NCBI GenBank assembly: GCA_036005845.1
Contig: DASYQD010000018.1
Location: 37,822 to 101,821 of the forward strand
Direction: 5' to 3'
Length of the DNA stretch: 64,000 nucleotides
Source: DASYQD01 sp036005845
Lineage (GTDB): Bacteria; Acidobacteriota; Thermoanaerobaculia; Multivoradales; JAIOJS01
The translations under genes and the position numbers were made by a program. Positions 7,356 through 17,539 of the stretch are shown here, in pieces. The notes beneath the pieces are model-generated. The model was not told where the DNA came from and made no database searches. It was given only the letters and a program-made list of their open reading frames with translations. Position 1 is the stretch's first letter, and each line of letters begins with the position of its first letter.

Positions 7356-8686
7356 GCGTCGATCGCAGCCGCCGAGGCTTCCGCTGCGCCGCTCGCCGCT
7401 GCCGCGGTGCGCATGCCGTCGGCGAAGAGCGCCACAGCCATTGCCGCGATCGTCGCCGGGAAGATCTGCAGCACGATGCGCGTGAAGGTGGTGACGACCA
7501 AAAGCCTCGTGTCGGTGTCCTGGCCGGCGCAGCTCGCCAGGTAGCCGGCGAGGTGGAGCAGGGCGACGGCGACGAACGGCCGCAGCCGCGGCACGAGCAG
7601 CAGCAGCGGCAGCACGAGGAGCAGCAGCGCGAAGCCGTGCCACTCCGGCGCCAGCAGTTGTTCGGCGACGATGCGGAGGGTGGCGACGAGCCGACTCGGG
7701 ATGGGCAGCCCTTTGTCGTAGCTCTGCAGCAGGTGGTGCTGCGCGATGCGCCACCACGAATAGCCGACGATGAGCATCGGTGGCACGAGGAGCGCCGCGG
7801 AACCTGCCGGGCGCGGGCGTCGGCCGTGCCAGAACCAACGGCTGAGCTGCACGGCGACGAGACCGACCGCCATCACCAAGCCCTCCTGCTTCGAGGCGCC
7901 AGCGAGCGCGGCGCAGAGACCGATCTGCACGTCGGCCGCGGTCGACAGCGGCGCGAGGAGCGCGGGCAGCGAGGCGGCGAGCGCCAGCGCGAGGAACCAG
8001 TCGGCGGCGCCCGCCATGATGTTGGCGACGGCGAAGCCGGCGCAGGAGAGCGCGACGAAGGCGACGACGGCGTGGCGCCGGAACGGCGGGATGCCTTCCG
8101 CGACCAGCACCTCACGCACGCTGATCAGGATGAGCGCCAGCAGCAGCGGCGACCAGAGCAGCAGTGCACCTTCGCGCCAGCCGGCAAGCATCGCGGTGAC
8201 CGCCAGCAGCTCGGGGTAGAGGTTGGGGTAGTCGGGGTGGAACACCCAGCCCAGCGGCTGCGCGAGGTAGCCGTAATCGACATGGCCCTCGAGCAGGAAG
8301 CGATGTCCCTTGAGACCCCAGTGGTAGATGAAGTCGGGGATGGCGATCCACCCCGTCCAGGCGAGTGCAGCGAAACCGAGCACCGCCAGGATCGCGACGG
8401 CATCACCCCAGCCGAAGCTCGCGCTCCGCCGCGACGGCCTGCGCGCGCGAACAACGAACGCGATGAGCGCGGCGGCGAGTAAGAACGGCAGCGCGATAGC
8501 GAGTCTCCAGCGCCAGCCGAGGAGGTCGAGCAGGCTCAGCAGCGCGTGAAGCAGCAGCGCGCCAGCGATGAACCCAAGGACGAGTCGCAGCGGTCGCGTG
8601 ACCGGCAGCCGCGCGGCGATCGGCTGCCCAGCCGCGGCGAGCAGCACGAGCACCAGAGGCGCCGCCAACCAGCCGAGCGCGCTCAC
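7352..8686 (-). CDS. polytopic membrane protein, glycosyltransferase-39/C-like
   Basis: Starts at a GTG (8686) overlapping the stop of the upstream gene as GTGA. The 444-residue protein has about ten hydrophobic helices. It has a large first periplasmic loop with IPDFIYHWGLKGHRFLLEG and a second with HPDYPNLYPELLAV, an arrangement reminiscent of GT-C integral membrane glycosyltransferases in which acidic and aromatic loop residues hold a lipid-linked sugar. I cannot assign a substrate. The C-terminus ends in an Ala-rich cytoplasmic tail. It is co-transcribed with the single-TM gene upstream. Confidence 0.7.
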   Translation of the reverse strand: MSALGWLAAPLVLVLLAAAGQPIAARLPVTRPLRLVLGFIAGALLLHALLSLLDLLGWRWRLAIALPFLLAAALIAFVVRARRPSRRSASFGWGDAVAILAVLGFAALAWTGWIAIPDFIYHWGLKGHRFLLEGHVDYGYLAQPLGWVFHPDYPNLYPELLAVTAMLAGWREGALLLWSPLLLALILISVREVLVAEGIPPFRRHAVVAFVALSCAGFAVANIMAGAADWFLALALAASLPALLAPLSTAADVQIGLCAALAGASKQEGLVMAVGLVAVQLSRWFWHGRRPRPAGSAALLVPPMLIVGYSWWRIAQHHLLQSYDKGLPIPSRLVATLRIVAEQLLAPEWHGFALLLLVLPLLLLVPRLRPFVAVALLHLAGYLASCAGQDTDTRLLVVTTFTRIVLQIFPATIAAMAVALFADGMRTAAAASGAAEASAAAIDA

Positions 8687-9174
8687 GGCAACCGGTAGAG
8701 ACCGCACCAGGGCTCGCCCGCCACGCGCCGCGCGCCTGCTGGCGCCGAACGCGAGCTCGCGACGACGACGCGGCCCGGCGGCGTCGCCGCACCCGCCTGC
8801 ACCACCTCGCGGTGCGGCAGGAAGTACGCGGCCCAGCGCCAGCGGAAGAAGTCGTTCGTCGGGTCCCACAGCAGCACCGGCTCGCGCGCCGGGAGCAGCG
8901 CGTCGACGCTCCGCAGGCAGCGGTCCAGGCGCTCCGGCGGCCGGCTGCCGAGCCGCCAGTACATCGAGCTCGGCTGGTGGAGCGTGCCCGCAAGCCAGTC
9001 GTGGCGCGCGCCGCGGGCCTCGAAAACGAAGGTGCCGCCGGCCCAGACGAGCAGCAGCGCGACCAGCACGTCCGCCAGCCGACGCGACGAGCCGGGCCCG
9101 CGCGCACGCAGAAGTGGCGTCGCGCCATCCACGGCGCGTGCATCACTCGGTGGCGTCGACGGCGTGGCCATCAT
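8683..9174 (-). CDS. single-TM hypothetical protein
   Basis: A 163-residue protein from an ATG at 9174 (a second Met follows at once). Residues about 35-57 form one membrane helix (ADVLVALLLVWAGGTFVF). The rest is probably periplasmic, with PVLLWDPTNDFFRWRWAAYF and a C-terminal Cys (PWCGLYRLP). Similar stretches occur as the tail of large GT-39-type membrane proteins, so this may be a separately encoded accessory part of the following gene, to which it is coupled by a GTGA overlap. Confidence 0.6.
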   Translation of the reverse strand: MMATPSTPPSDARAVDGATPLLRARGPGSSRRLADVLVALLLVWAGGTFVFEARGARHDWLAGTLHQPSSMYWRLGSRPPERLDRCLRSVDALLPAREPVLLWDPTNDFFRWRWAAYFLPHREVVQAGAATPPGRVVVASSRSAPAGARRVAGEPWCGLYRLP

Positions 9175-9259
9175 CGAAGGGTGCGCGAAGCGGCGCGCAG
9201 ACGATATCGCCCGCGCGGCGCAGGGCCGCACGGCGCGCGAGCGGATAAGCTGCGCGGCC

Positions 9260-10594
9260 ATGCCGCAAGCCGCTCTGGCGCCGCCGCGGCCTGCGGTGAG
9301 CGCGCTCCTCGCCGAGTGGGGGAGGTCCCCCGACGACCCGCGGCTCGAGGTCGACGCGCGCGACGAGATGCTCGGCTTCCTGCGCGAGCTCCACGGCGGC
9401 GACGAGGAACAGGCGCTCGCTGCCTACTACCGGAGCGGGGCCGCCATTGCCGCCGTGTACCTGCAGGTGCTGCGCTGGCGTTTCGGCAAGGCGAGCGCGG
9501 TGCCGTCGCTGCTCGACTTCGCCAGCGGCTACGGCCGCGTGACCCGGTTCCTGCTCGACGCAGTGCCGGCGCGGGCGCTGACCGCCGCCGACGTCCTTCC
9601 CGGCGCCGTTGCCTTCCAGCGCCGCACCTTCGGCGTGCAGGCGGCCGCGTCGGCCACCCGGCCGGAGGAGCTCGAGCTGCCGGGGCCGTTCGCCGCCATC
9701 CTGGTCACCTCGCTGTTCACGCACCTGCCTGACGCGCGCTTCCGGTCGTGGCTCGCCGCATTGCTCGCGCGGTTGGCGCCCGGCGGCGTGCTCGCTTTCA
9801 GCACCCACGACTTGGCGCTGTTGCCGCCCGAGCAGCGGACGGCGCGCGGCCTCGTGTTCCAGCCGCACAGCGAGATCGCCGACCTCGCGGTCGAGGACTA
9901 CGGCTCGACCTGGGTCGACGAGTCCTTCGTGCGCGACGCGCTCGCCGCCACGGGCCGCAGGGTGGCCGCTCGCCGCTTCACGCGCGCTCTCCTCAACCAC
10001 CAGGACCTGTGGCTCGTCGTGGACGAAGTGGATGGAGCCGACGCGTTCGCCGGCCTGCAGTTGCAGAGCGAGCCCGAGGTCGTGGTGGAGGAGTGCGAGC
10101 TCGCCAGCGGGTCGCTGGCGCTCGCGGGCTGGGCGCACGCGCGGCAGGGGACTGTGGCGCGCGTGGAGGCGAGCCTCGACGGCGTACGGCTCGGCGCCGC
10201 TGTGGTGGATCAGCCGCGTGCCGACGTCGCCGCCGTGCTGGGTCCCGGCGCGGAGCGCAGCGGCTGGGGCCTGCGCCTCGCGTTGCCGCCGAGCTTCTCG
10301 CCGGTCGACTCAGTGCTGCTGCTGCGTGCCGTCGACCGCGCCGGCCACGCGCATCCGGTGTGGGTAGGGCGCCCACTCGTCCTCGCCCTGCAGTCGCGGG
10401 CGTTGCAGGCCCGCGAGGCGCGCGCCGCGCTCCACGTCGCGCGCCGCGAGCTCGCCGAGCACCGCGCCTGGGCCGCGCACGAGATCGAGGGCTTGCGTGC
10501 CACCGTCGCCGCCATGCGCGCCAGCCGCTTCTGGAAGCTGCGCGATGCCTGGTTCACGGTGAAGCGCGCGCTGCGCTTGACGGACGAGAGCTAG
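9260..10594 (+). CDS. SAM-dependent methyltransferase with C-terminal beta domain and coiled coil
   Basis: A 444-residue protein with an N-terminal class I methyltransferase domain (motif I LLDFASGYGRVTRFLLD, later ILVTSLFTHLPD and LAPGGVLAFSTHD). After it comes a beta-rich domain with GSLALAGWAHARQGTVARVE of a kind found C-terminal to polysaccharide methyl- and glycosyltransferases. The protein ends in a helical stalk and ASRFWKLRDAWFTVKRAL, a tail often seen in O-antigen-cluster enzymes. It probably methylates a surface glycan. TAAGCT at 9246-9251, eight bases before the ATG and with no Shine-Dalgarno sequence, may be its -10 box. Confidence 0.75.
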   Translation: MPQAALAPPRPAVSALLAEWGRSPDDPRLEVDARDEMLGFLRELHGGDEEQALAAYYRSGAAIAAVYLQVLRWRFGKASAVPSLLDFASGYGRVTRFLLDAVPARALTAADVLPGAVAFQRRTFGVQAAASATRPEELELPGPFAAILVTSLFTHLPDARFRSWLAALLARLAPGGVLAFSTHDLALLPPEQRTARGLVFQPHSEIADLAVEDYGSTWVDESFVRDALAATGRRVAARRFTRALLNHQDLWLVVDEVDGADAFAGLQLQSEPEVVVEECELASGSLALAGWAHARQGTVARVEASLDGVRLGAAVVDQPRADVAAVLGPGAERSGWGLRLALPPSFSPVDSVLLLRAVDRAGHAHPVWVGRPLVLALQSRALQAREARAALHVARRELAEHRAWAAHEIEGLRATVAAMRASRFWKLRDAWFTVKRALRLTDES

Positions 10595-10598
10595 CGCC

Positions 10599-13088
10599 GT
10601 GGACGCGGCGTGGTCTCCCGCGGCGCTGCTGCCGGCCGCCCTGGTGCTCGCCTGCGGCGCCGCGCTGCTCGCCGCGCTGCGCCGCTGGTACGACGCCGTG
10701 CCCTGGCGCGTGGCGGCGGCGTTCGCGCTGCTGTTGGTGCTGCTGCTCTGGCCGGTGCTCGTCGGCGGCAAGGTGCTGCTGCCGCTCGGCAACCTCGTCG
10801 GCTTCCCGCCCTGGCGCGGTCTGCCGCCGCCGCAGCCGCCGACGCATGCGATCCAGGGCGACCTCGTGCACCAGATCGTGCCCTGGCAGGCGGAGGTGCG
10901 GCGGTCGCTCGCCGACGGCCGCTGGCCGCTGTGGAACGAGCACGCCGGCGCCGGCATGCCGCTGATGGCCGACCCGCAGTCGCAGGTCTTCCAGCCTTTG
11001 GTCGCGGTGGCGCTGCCGCTGCCGCTGTCGGCCGCGATGGGCGTCACCGGAGCGCTGCGCATCCTGCTGGCGCTGGTCGGCATGTTCGTGCTGCTGCGGC
11101 GCCAGGGGATCGGCGAGGCCGCGGCGCTCGTCGGCAGCGTCGGCTACGGCCTGTGCGGCGCGATGCTGCTCTGGCTCGGTTGGCCGCTCGCCAACGCGGT
11201 GGCGTGGACGCCGCTAGGCCTCTACGCAGTGGTTCGCTGCCACCGCGACGGCGGCCGGCGCGACGTCGCGCTGCTTGCCGCGGTGACTGCGGCGCTGCTG
11301 CTCGGCGGCCATCCCGAGACGATCGTGCAGTCAGGTGTGCTGATAGGACTGTTCGTGCTCGCGTGCGCATGGGAGCGGCGGCGGAACGGCTCGCCGGTTG
11401 CGCCGTTCGTGCTGCGCTGCGCCGGCGCGGCGGCGGTTGCCGGGCTGTTGCTGGCGCCGCTGCTGTTGCTGCAGCAGGGCTACCTGCCGGCGACCGATCG
11501 CGCCACCGCTCTGCGCTGGTTCCTGGCGATGCCGTCGTTGACGCAGCTGTGGTCGTTCTGGCAGCGGGCCGAGGCGTGGCGCGCCTGGGCGGCGCGCGTC
11601 GAGCCGCAACTGCTGTCGCTCTTCGCGTTGCGCGCGTGGGGCGGCCACGAGCTGTTCTGGGGCGAGGCGAACTTCGTCGAGCAGGGGTCGGCATCGGTGG
11701 GCGCAGCGGTCGGCGTGCTGGCTGTGGCGGCGGTGATGCGGCGCCGGGCGCGGATGCCGCAGGAGTCGCTGCTGATCGGCTTCTCCACGGTCGCGCTGCT
11801 GCTGATCGCCAAGCCGCCGCTGATCTACCGGTTCGTCGGCCAGCTGCCGCTGCTCGGACCCTCGTCGGTGCACGAGAACCACCGGCTGATGCTGCTCGTG
11901 GCGCTCGCTGCGTGCTATCTGGCGGCGTGCGAGGTCGAGCGATGGACGCGCGGCGAACGCGCGCCGCGCGCGCTGGCGATCGGCGCCGCGATCGTGGTCG
12001 GCGTGCTGGCGTGGGCGTACCTCGGGCACCTACCTCCGGGCAGCGCGGAACGGACGGTGCAGGCGTGGTGGCTGGCGCTGCAAGTCGCGGCCGGGCTATT
12101 CGTTGTCGGTTTGACTTTCTTGCTCGGGTCGGCCATTCGACTGCGCCGATCGGCGCCTTGGCTCCTCGCCGTCGTCGTCGCGGCCGAGCTGGTGACGCTG
12201 CACCGGAGCGCCCTCGTACCGGCGCCCTCGCGGCTCTTCTATCCACGCGCGCCGAGTCTCGACTACTTGGCGCAGCACCTCGGCGGCGACCGCCTGGTGG
12301 CGCTCGCCGACACGCTGCCCGCCAACTTCGCCCAGGTCCTCGGTTTCAATGACGTGCGCATCGACGGTCCGGCGCGGCCCAACGCCTACGTGCAGCTGAT
12401 CGACCCGCTGCGCGACCCCGGCCCGGTGACGCTCGCCAACGCCGCGCAGCTCGGCCAGCCGGGAGCGCGGCTCTACGATCTGCTCGGCGTCCGCTACGTG
12501 CTCGGCCCGCCCGGATGGGAGCTGCCGCTGCCCGTGGCCTACCGGGACGGGTCGCTGTGGATCTACGAGCATCCGCGCCCGCTGCCGCGCTTCTTCCTGC
12601 CGCCGGCGGCCACCATCTACCGCGGCGCCGACTGGACCGCCTGGTTCCGCCGCCAGCGCGACTTCGCCGCGCGCGCCCTCGTCGCCGCCGGCCCGCCGGG
12701 CGCCGACGCCCCGCGATGGCGCGCGCGCCGCGGCCGCGCCGCCTTCACCTTCGCGCGTCGCGAAACCACGCGCTGGACCGCCGACGTGCGCGCACCGGAG
12801 CCGCGCCTGCTCACCGGCGCCGTCTACCAGGACGGCGGCTGGCGCCTCCTCGTCGACGGCCGCCCGCACGAGACCGTGCCCGCCAACGGCCCCCTCTTCG
12901 GCGCCTGGCTCCCCGCCGGCGAGCACCACCTCGACCTGCTCTACCGCCCGCGCCGCTTTGTCGCCGGCTGCCTGCTCGCGGCGCTCGCGCTCGCTGCCGG
13001 CCTCGCCTGGCTGACGCCGCCGCCGCGCTCGCCGACGCGATCCGGACGGCGCCCCTGCCGGCGAGGAGCTGCTCGCGTGGCTGCGTAA
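10599..13088 (+). CDS. YfhO-like membrane protein
   Basis: An 829-residue protein starting at a GTG four bases after the methyltransferase stop. It has many hydrophobic helices. The first large loop holds GDLVHQIVPWQAEVRRSL and GRWPLWNEHAGAGMPLMAD, close to the YfhO family's conserved 'D...Q..PW....R..L..G..PLWN' pattern, and the soluble C-terminal third carries LYDLLGVRYVLGP, also typical. YfhO proteins are GT-C-like membrane proteins implicated in glycosylation of envelope polymers. The reaction of this member is unknown. Position and order suggest it works with the preceding methyltransferase on a surface glycan. Confidence 0.8.
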   Translation: MDAAWSPAALLPAALVLACGAALLAALRRWYDAVPWRVAAAFALLLVLLLWPVLVGGKVLLPLGNLVGFPPWRGLPPPQPPTHAIQGDLVHQIVPWQAEVRRSLADGRWPLWNEHAGAGMPLMADPQSQVFQPLVAVALPLPLSAAMGVTGALRILLALVGMFVLLRRQGIGEAAALVGSVGYGLCGAMLLWLGWPLANAVAWTPLGLYAVVRCHRDGGRRDVALLAAVTAALLLGGHPETIVQSGVLIGLFVLACAWERRRNGSPVAPFVLRCAGAAAVAGLLLAPLLLLQQGYLPATDRATALRWFLAMPSLTQLWSFWQRAEAWRAWAARVEPQLLSLFALRAWGGHELFWGEANFVEQGSASVGAAVGVLAVAAVMRRRARMPQESLLIGFSTVALLLIAKPPLIYRFVGQLPLLGPSSVHENHRLMLLVALAACYLAACEVERWTRGERAPRALAIGAAIVVGVLAWAYLGHLPPGSAERTVQAWWLALQVAAGLFVVGLTFLLGSAIRLRRSAPWLLAVVVAAELVTLHRSALVPAPSRLFYPRAPSLDYLAQHLGGDRLVALADTLPANFAQVLGFNDVRIDGPARPNAYVQLIDPLRDPGPVTLANAAQLGQPGARLYDLLGVRYVLGPPGWELPLPVAYRDGSLWIYEHPRPLPRFFLPPAATIYRGADWTAWFRRQRDFAARALVAAGPPGADAPRWRARRGRAAFTFARRETTRWTADVRAPEPRLLTGAVYQDGGWRLLVDGRPHETVPANGPLFGAWLPAGEHHLDLLYRPRRFVAGCLLAALALAAGLAWLTPPPRSPTRSGRRPCRRGAARVAA

Positions 13089-13128
13089 GGGCGCGCGCAT
13101 GAACTGCGCAGCACTGAGCCCGCGACGA

Positions 13129-14529
<1,401 letters not shown>

Positions 14530-14551
14530 GTCTTCACGAATGAACGCGGCC

Positions 14552-16285
14552 TCACGGCGTCACCGAGGTGGCGGCGTACTCGGGCAGCTCGTCGGCGATC
14601 AACGGCGCCGCGCCGCCGATGGGCAGCTCGGCGGTGATGGCGGTGCCCGAGCCTGGCGCCGTCTCCACGTGCACCTGGCCGCCGTGCTCCTGCAGGATGC
14701 GGTAGACGATCGCCATGCCGAGGCCGGTGCCCTGGTCGAAGAACGACTTGAAGGGCTGGAAGAGCTTGGCGCGCTCCTCGGCGCCCATGCCGCGGCCGGA
14801 GTCGGCGACGCAGAGCTGGTACATGTCGCCGGCGATGCGGCCGCTGATGCGCAGCGTGCCGCCGCCGGGCATCGCCTTGAGCGCGTTGCGGGCGAGGTTC
14901 CAGAAGATCTGGCTCACCTGGTCGGGGTCGGCGTAGATGCGGGCGCTGGGCGGGTCGAGCGACACGTCCAGCCGGTGCCGCGCCTGCAGCTCGGGGCTGT
15001 TGGAGAGCAGCTCGACGTGCTCGGCGAGCAGGCGCGCGACGTCGAACCAGGCGCAGGCGCGCTCCTTCGGCCGCGCGAACTGCAGGAAGCTCTTGATCGT
15101 GCGGTCGAGCCGCTGGCTCTCGCGCAGCACGATCTGCAGCAGCTTGCTGCGCTGCGGGTCCTCCTCGGCCGCCGGCGAGAGCATCTGCACCGAGCCCGAG
15201 ATGGCGGCGAGCGGGTTGCCGATCTCGTGCGCGATGCCGGCGGCGAGCTCGCCCACCGCCGCCATGCGGTCCTTCATGCGCAGCTCGGCCTGCAGCGCCC
15301 GCCACTCGGTCAGGTCCTGGAAGACGACGATGTAGCCGCCGAGGCTGGCATGGGCGTCGGTCAGCGGGCTGACGGTGAAGCCGAACCAGCTCGTCCCCTG
15401 CTGGCCGCCGCCGTCGTACTCGGCGCGCACCCAGCGGCTGCGCCGGCTCTCCTCGGTGAGCACCTCCCAGCGCTCGGCAGGGAAGAGCTTCGCCTCGGCG
15501 ATGTGGCAACCCATAAGGCGCTCGGCGTGCCGGCCGAGGAGCTGGCCGCCGGCGCGGTTGAGGCTGGTGACGATCCCGTCGCGGTCGGTGGTGATGAGCC
15601 CCGACGAGATCGACTGCACGACGTCGTGGTAGACGACCTGCAGGTCGGCGAGGTTCTCGCGCTGCTCCTGCAGCTCGCTCTCGGCGAGGGTGGCGTTCTT
15701 CGCCAGGTAGGAGGTGAAGAAGGCGACGCCGTAGAAGCCGAGCAGGTGGATGCCGAGCTTGTAGATGAGCAGGAAGACGGAGATCTGCTCGACGTCGACG
15801 GCGGCGGGGAACCAGCCGTAGTGGAGACCGAGCAGCGTCGTCGCATAGAGCAGGTAGGCGACGTTGGCGACCAGCACCGCCGAACGCCGCCGCAGCAGCG
15901 CCGCCGCGACGCTGATGACGATCAGGTAGAGCATCGAGAACGGGCTGCCGCTGCCGCCGAACCAGTAGACGAGGGCGGTGATGAGCAGCAGGTCGCCCAG
16001 GAACTGCGCATACGCCTGTACCTCGGCGGGCGCGCGCGCGCCGAGCAGCCCGAGGTAGACGAGCGAGAACCCGTAGGCGAGGCCGAGGAGCACGAAGACG
16101 AAGCGCGGCGCGATGAACAGCGCCGGCTCGCGCGGCAGCAGGGCGACGAGGAAGTAGAGCAGGAAGACGCTGGTCACCACCACCAGGCGGATGGCGACCA
16201 GCCACTTGAGCTGCCGGCGCAGCAGCCCGAGGTCGCGCGGCGCGCCGCGCGAGGTCACTTTCACCCGCCCGCCCGCGGCGCGCAT
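14552..16285 (-). CDS. pilS: PilS-type sensor histidine kinase
   Basis: A 577-residue kinase with six predicted membrane helices in residues about 27-195, a coiled linker, a PAS domain about 215-330 (ISSGLITTDRDGIVTSLNRA), then the HisKA H-box with H353 (GIAHEIGNPLAAISGS) and an ATPase domain (NLARNALKAM, DSGRGMG, GTGLGMAIVYRI). Six TM plus PAS plus kinase is the PilS architecture. It follows pilC by 14 bases and precedes pilR by 22 bases, so the pair is co-transcribed and controls type IV pilus genes. Confidence 0.9.
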   Translation of the reverse strand: MRAAGGRVKVTSRGAPRDLGLLRRQLKWLVAIRLVVVTSVFLLYFLVALLPREPALFIAPRFVFVLLGLAYGFSLVYLGLLGARAPAEVQAYAQFLGDLLLITALVYWFGGSGSPFSMLYLIVISVAAALLRRRSAVLVANVAYLLYATTLLGLHYGWFPAAVDVEQISVFLLIYKLGIHLLGFYGVAFFTSYLAKNATLAESELQEQRENLADLQVVYHDVVQSISSGLITTDRDGIVTSLNRAGGQLLGRHAERLMGCHIAEAKLFPAERWEVLTEESRRSRWVRAEYDGGGQQGTSWFGFTVSPLTDAHASLGGYIVVFQDLTEWRALQAELRMKDRMAAVGELAAGIAHEIGNPLAAISGSVQMLSPAAEEDPQRSKLLQIVLRESQRLDRTIKSFLQFARPKERACAWFDVARLLAEHVELLSNSPELQARHRLDVSLDPPSARIYADPDQVSQIFWNLARNALKAMPGGGTLRISGRIAGDMYQLCVADSGRGMGAEERAKLFQPFKSFFDQGTGLGMAIVYRILQEHGGQVHVETAPGSGTAITAELPIGGAAPLIADELPEYAATSVTP

Positions 16286-16299
16286 GGGCGCACCGGCCC

Positions 16300-17508
16300 C
16301 TACCCGATCTTCTGCAGGATCGAGTACATCGGCAGGTACATGGCGGCGACGATGAAGCCGATGATGCCGCCGAGCACGGTGATCAGCAGCGGCTCGATCA
16401 GCTTCATCATGCCCGCCACCGCGGTGTCGACCTCGTCCTCGTAGAAGTCGGCGATCTTCGACAGCATCTGGTCGAGGGCGCCGGTCTGCTCGCCGACGCC
16501 GATCATCTGCACCACCATGGCAGGGAAGACCTTGGTCTGGCCGAGCGGGTCGGCGAGGGTCTTGCCCTCTTCCACCGCCTTGCGCACCGCCATGATGGCG
16601 TCTTCGATGATGGTGTTGCCGGCGGTCTTGGCGGTGATCTCGAGGCCGTCGAGGATGGGCACGCCCGAGGAGGTGAGGGTCGACAGCGTGCGGCAGAAGC
16701 GCGCGATGGCGATCTTTCTCAGCAGCATGCCGATGACCGGGATCTTGAGCAGCGCGGCGTCGACGATGCGGGTGAACTTCGGCTGCGACTTGTAGAAGCG
16801 GTAGAAGGCGATGCCGCCGGCGATCAGCACCGGGATGACGAACAGCGTGTAGCTGGCGAGGAAGTTCGACAGCGCGATGACGACGCGCGTCGGCAGCGGC
16901 AGCTCGCTGCCGAGGCCGGCGAAGAGCTGGGCGAACACCGGGATCACCTTCCAGAGGATGATCCACACCACGCCGATGGCGATGAAGATGACGGCCGCCG
17001 GGTAGATCAGCGCCGACTTGACTTGGCTCTTCAGCTTGACCGACTTCTCGATGTAGGTCGACAGGCGCTGCAGGATGATGTCCAAGATGCCGCCCGCCTC
17101 GCCGGCGGCGATCATGTTGGTGTAGAGCGCGTCGAACGCCTTGGGATGCTTGCGCATGGCGTCGGCGAGCGAAGCGCCCTGCTCGACGTCGGAGCGCGTC
17201 TTCTGGATGATCTCGCGGAAGGTGCGCTGCTCCTCCTGCTCGCCCAAGATCTCCAGGCACTGCACCAGCGGCAGGCCGGCGTCGAGCATCACCGAGAACT
17301 GCCGCGTGAACAGCGCCACCCGCTTCGAAGAGACGCCCTGCGGCAGCCGCGGCAGGATGGCGACCTCGCGCCCCTTCTCCTTGATGCTGGTGATCTGGAT
17401 GTTCTGGCGGCGCAGCACCGCCTCGGCGGCGGCGCGGTTGTCGGCGAGCAGGATGCCTTCCTGCACGGCGCCGGTGCGGCTCTTGCCTTTCCAGGTGAAG
17501 TTCGGCAT
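16300..17508 (-). CDS. pilC: PilC inner-membrane platform protein of type IV pili
   Basis: A 402-residue protein with the duplicated GspF domain of type II secretion and pilus platforms. The first repeat has LFTRQFSVMLDAGLPLVQCL with GEAGGILDIIL; the second has RFCRTLSTLTSSGVPILDGL with GVGEQTGALDQML. There are membrane helices near residues 170-195, 220-245 and at the C-terminus (LLITVLGGIIGFIVAAMYLP). A TAGGAG Shine-Dalgarno sequence precedes the ATG. PilC couples the PilB and PilT motor ATPases to pilin polymerisation. It sits between pilT and pilS. Confidence 0.95.
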   Translation of the reverse strand: MPNFTWKGKSRTGAVQEGILLADNRAAAEAVLRRQNIQITSIKEKGREVAILPRLPQGVSSKRVALFTRQFSVMLDAGLPLVQCLEILGEQEEQRTFREIIQKTRSDVEQGASLADAMRKHPKAFDALYTNMIAAGEAGGILDIILQRLSTYIEKSVKLKSQVKSALIYPAAVIFIAIGVVWIILWKVIPVFAQLFAGLGSELPLPTRVVIALSNFLASYTLFVIPVLIAGGIAFYRFYKSQPKFTRIVDAALLKIPVIGMLLRKIAIARFCRTLSTLTSSGVPILDGLEITAKTAGNTIIEDAIMAVRKAVEEGKTLADPLGQTKVFPAMVVQMIGVGEQTGALDQMLSKIADFYEDEVDTAVAGMMKLIEPLLITVLGGIIGFIVAAMYLPMYSILQKIG

Positions 17509-17539
17509 CGGTGGCTCCTAGGTCCGAGTGATCGCGGGC

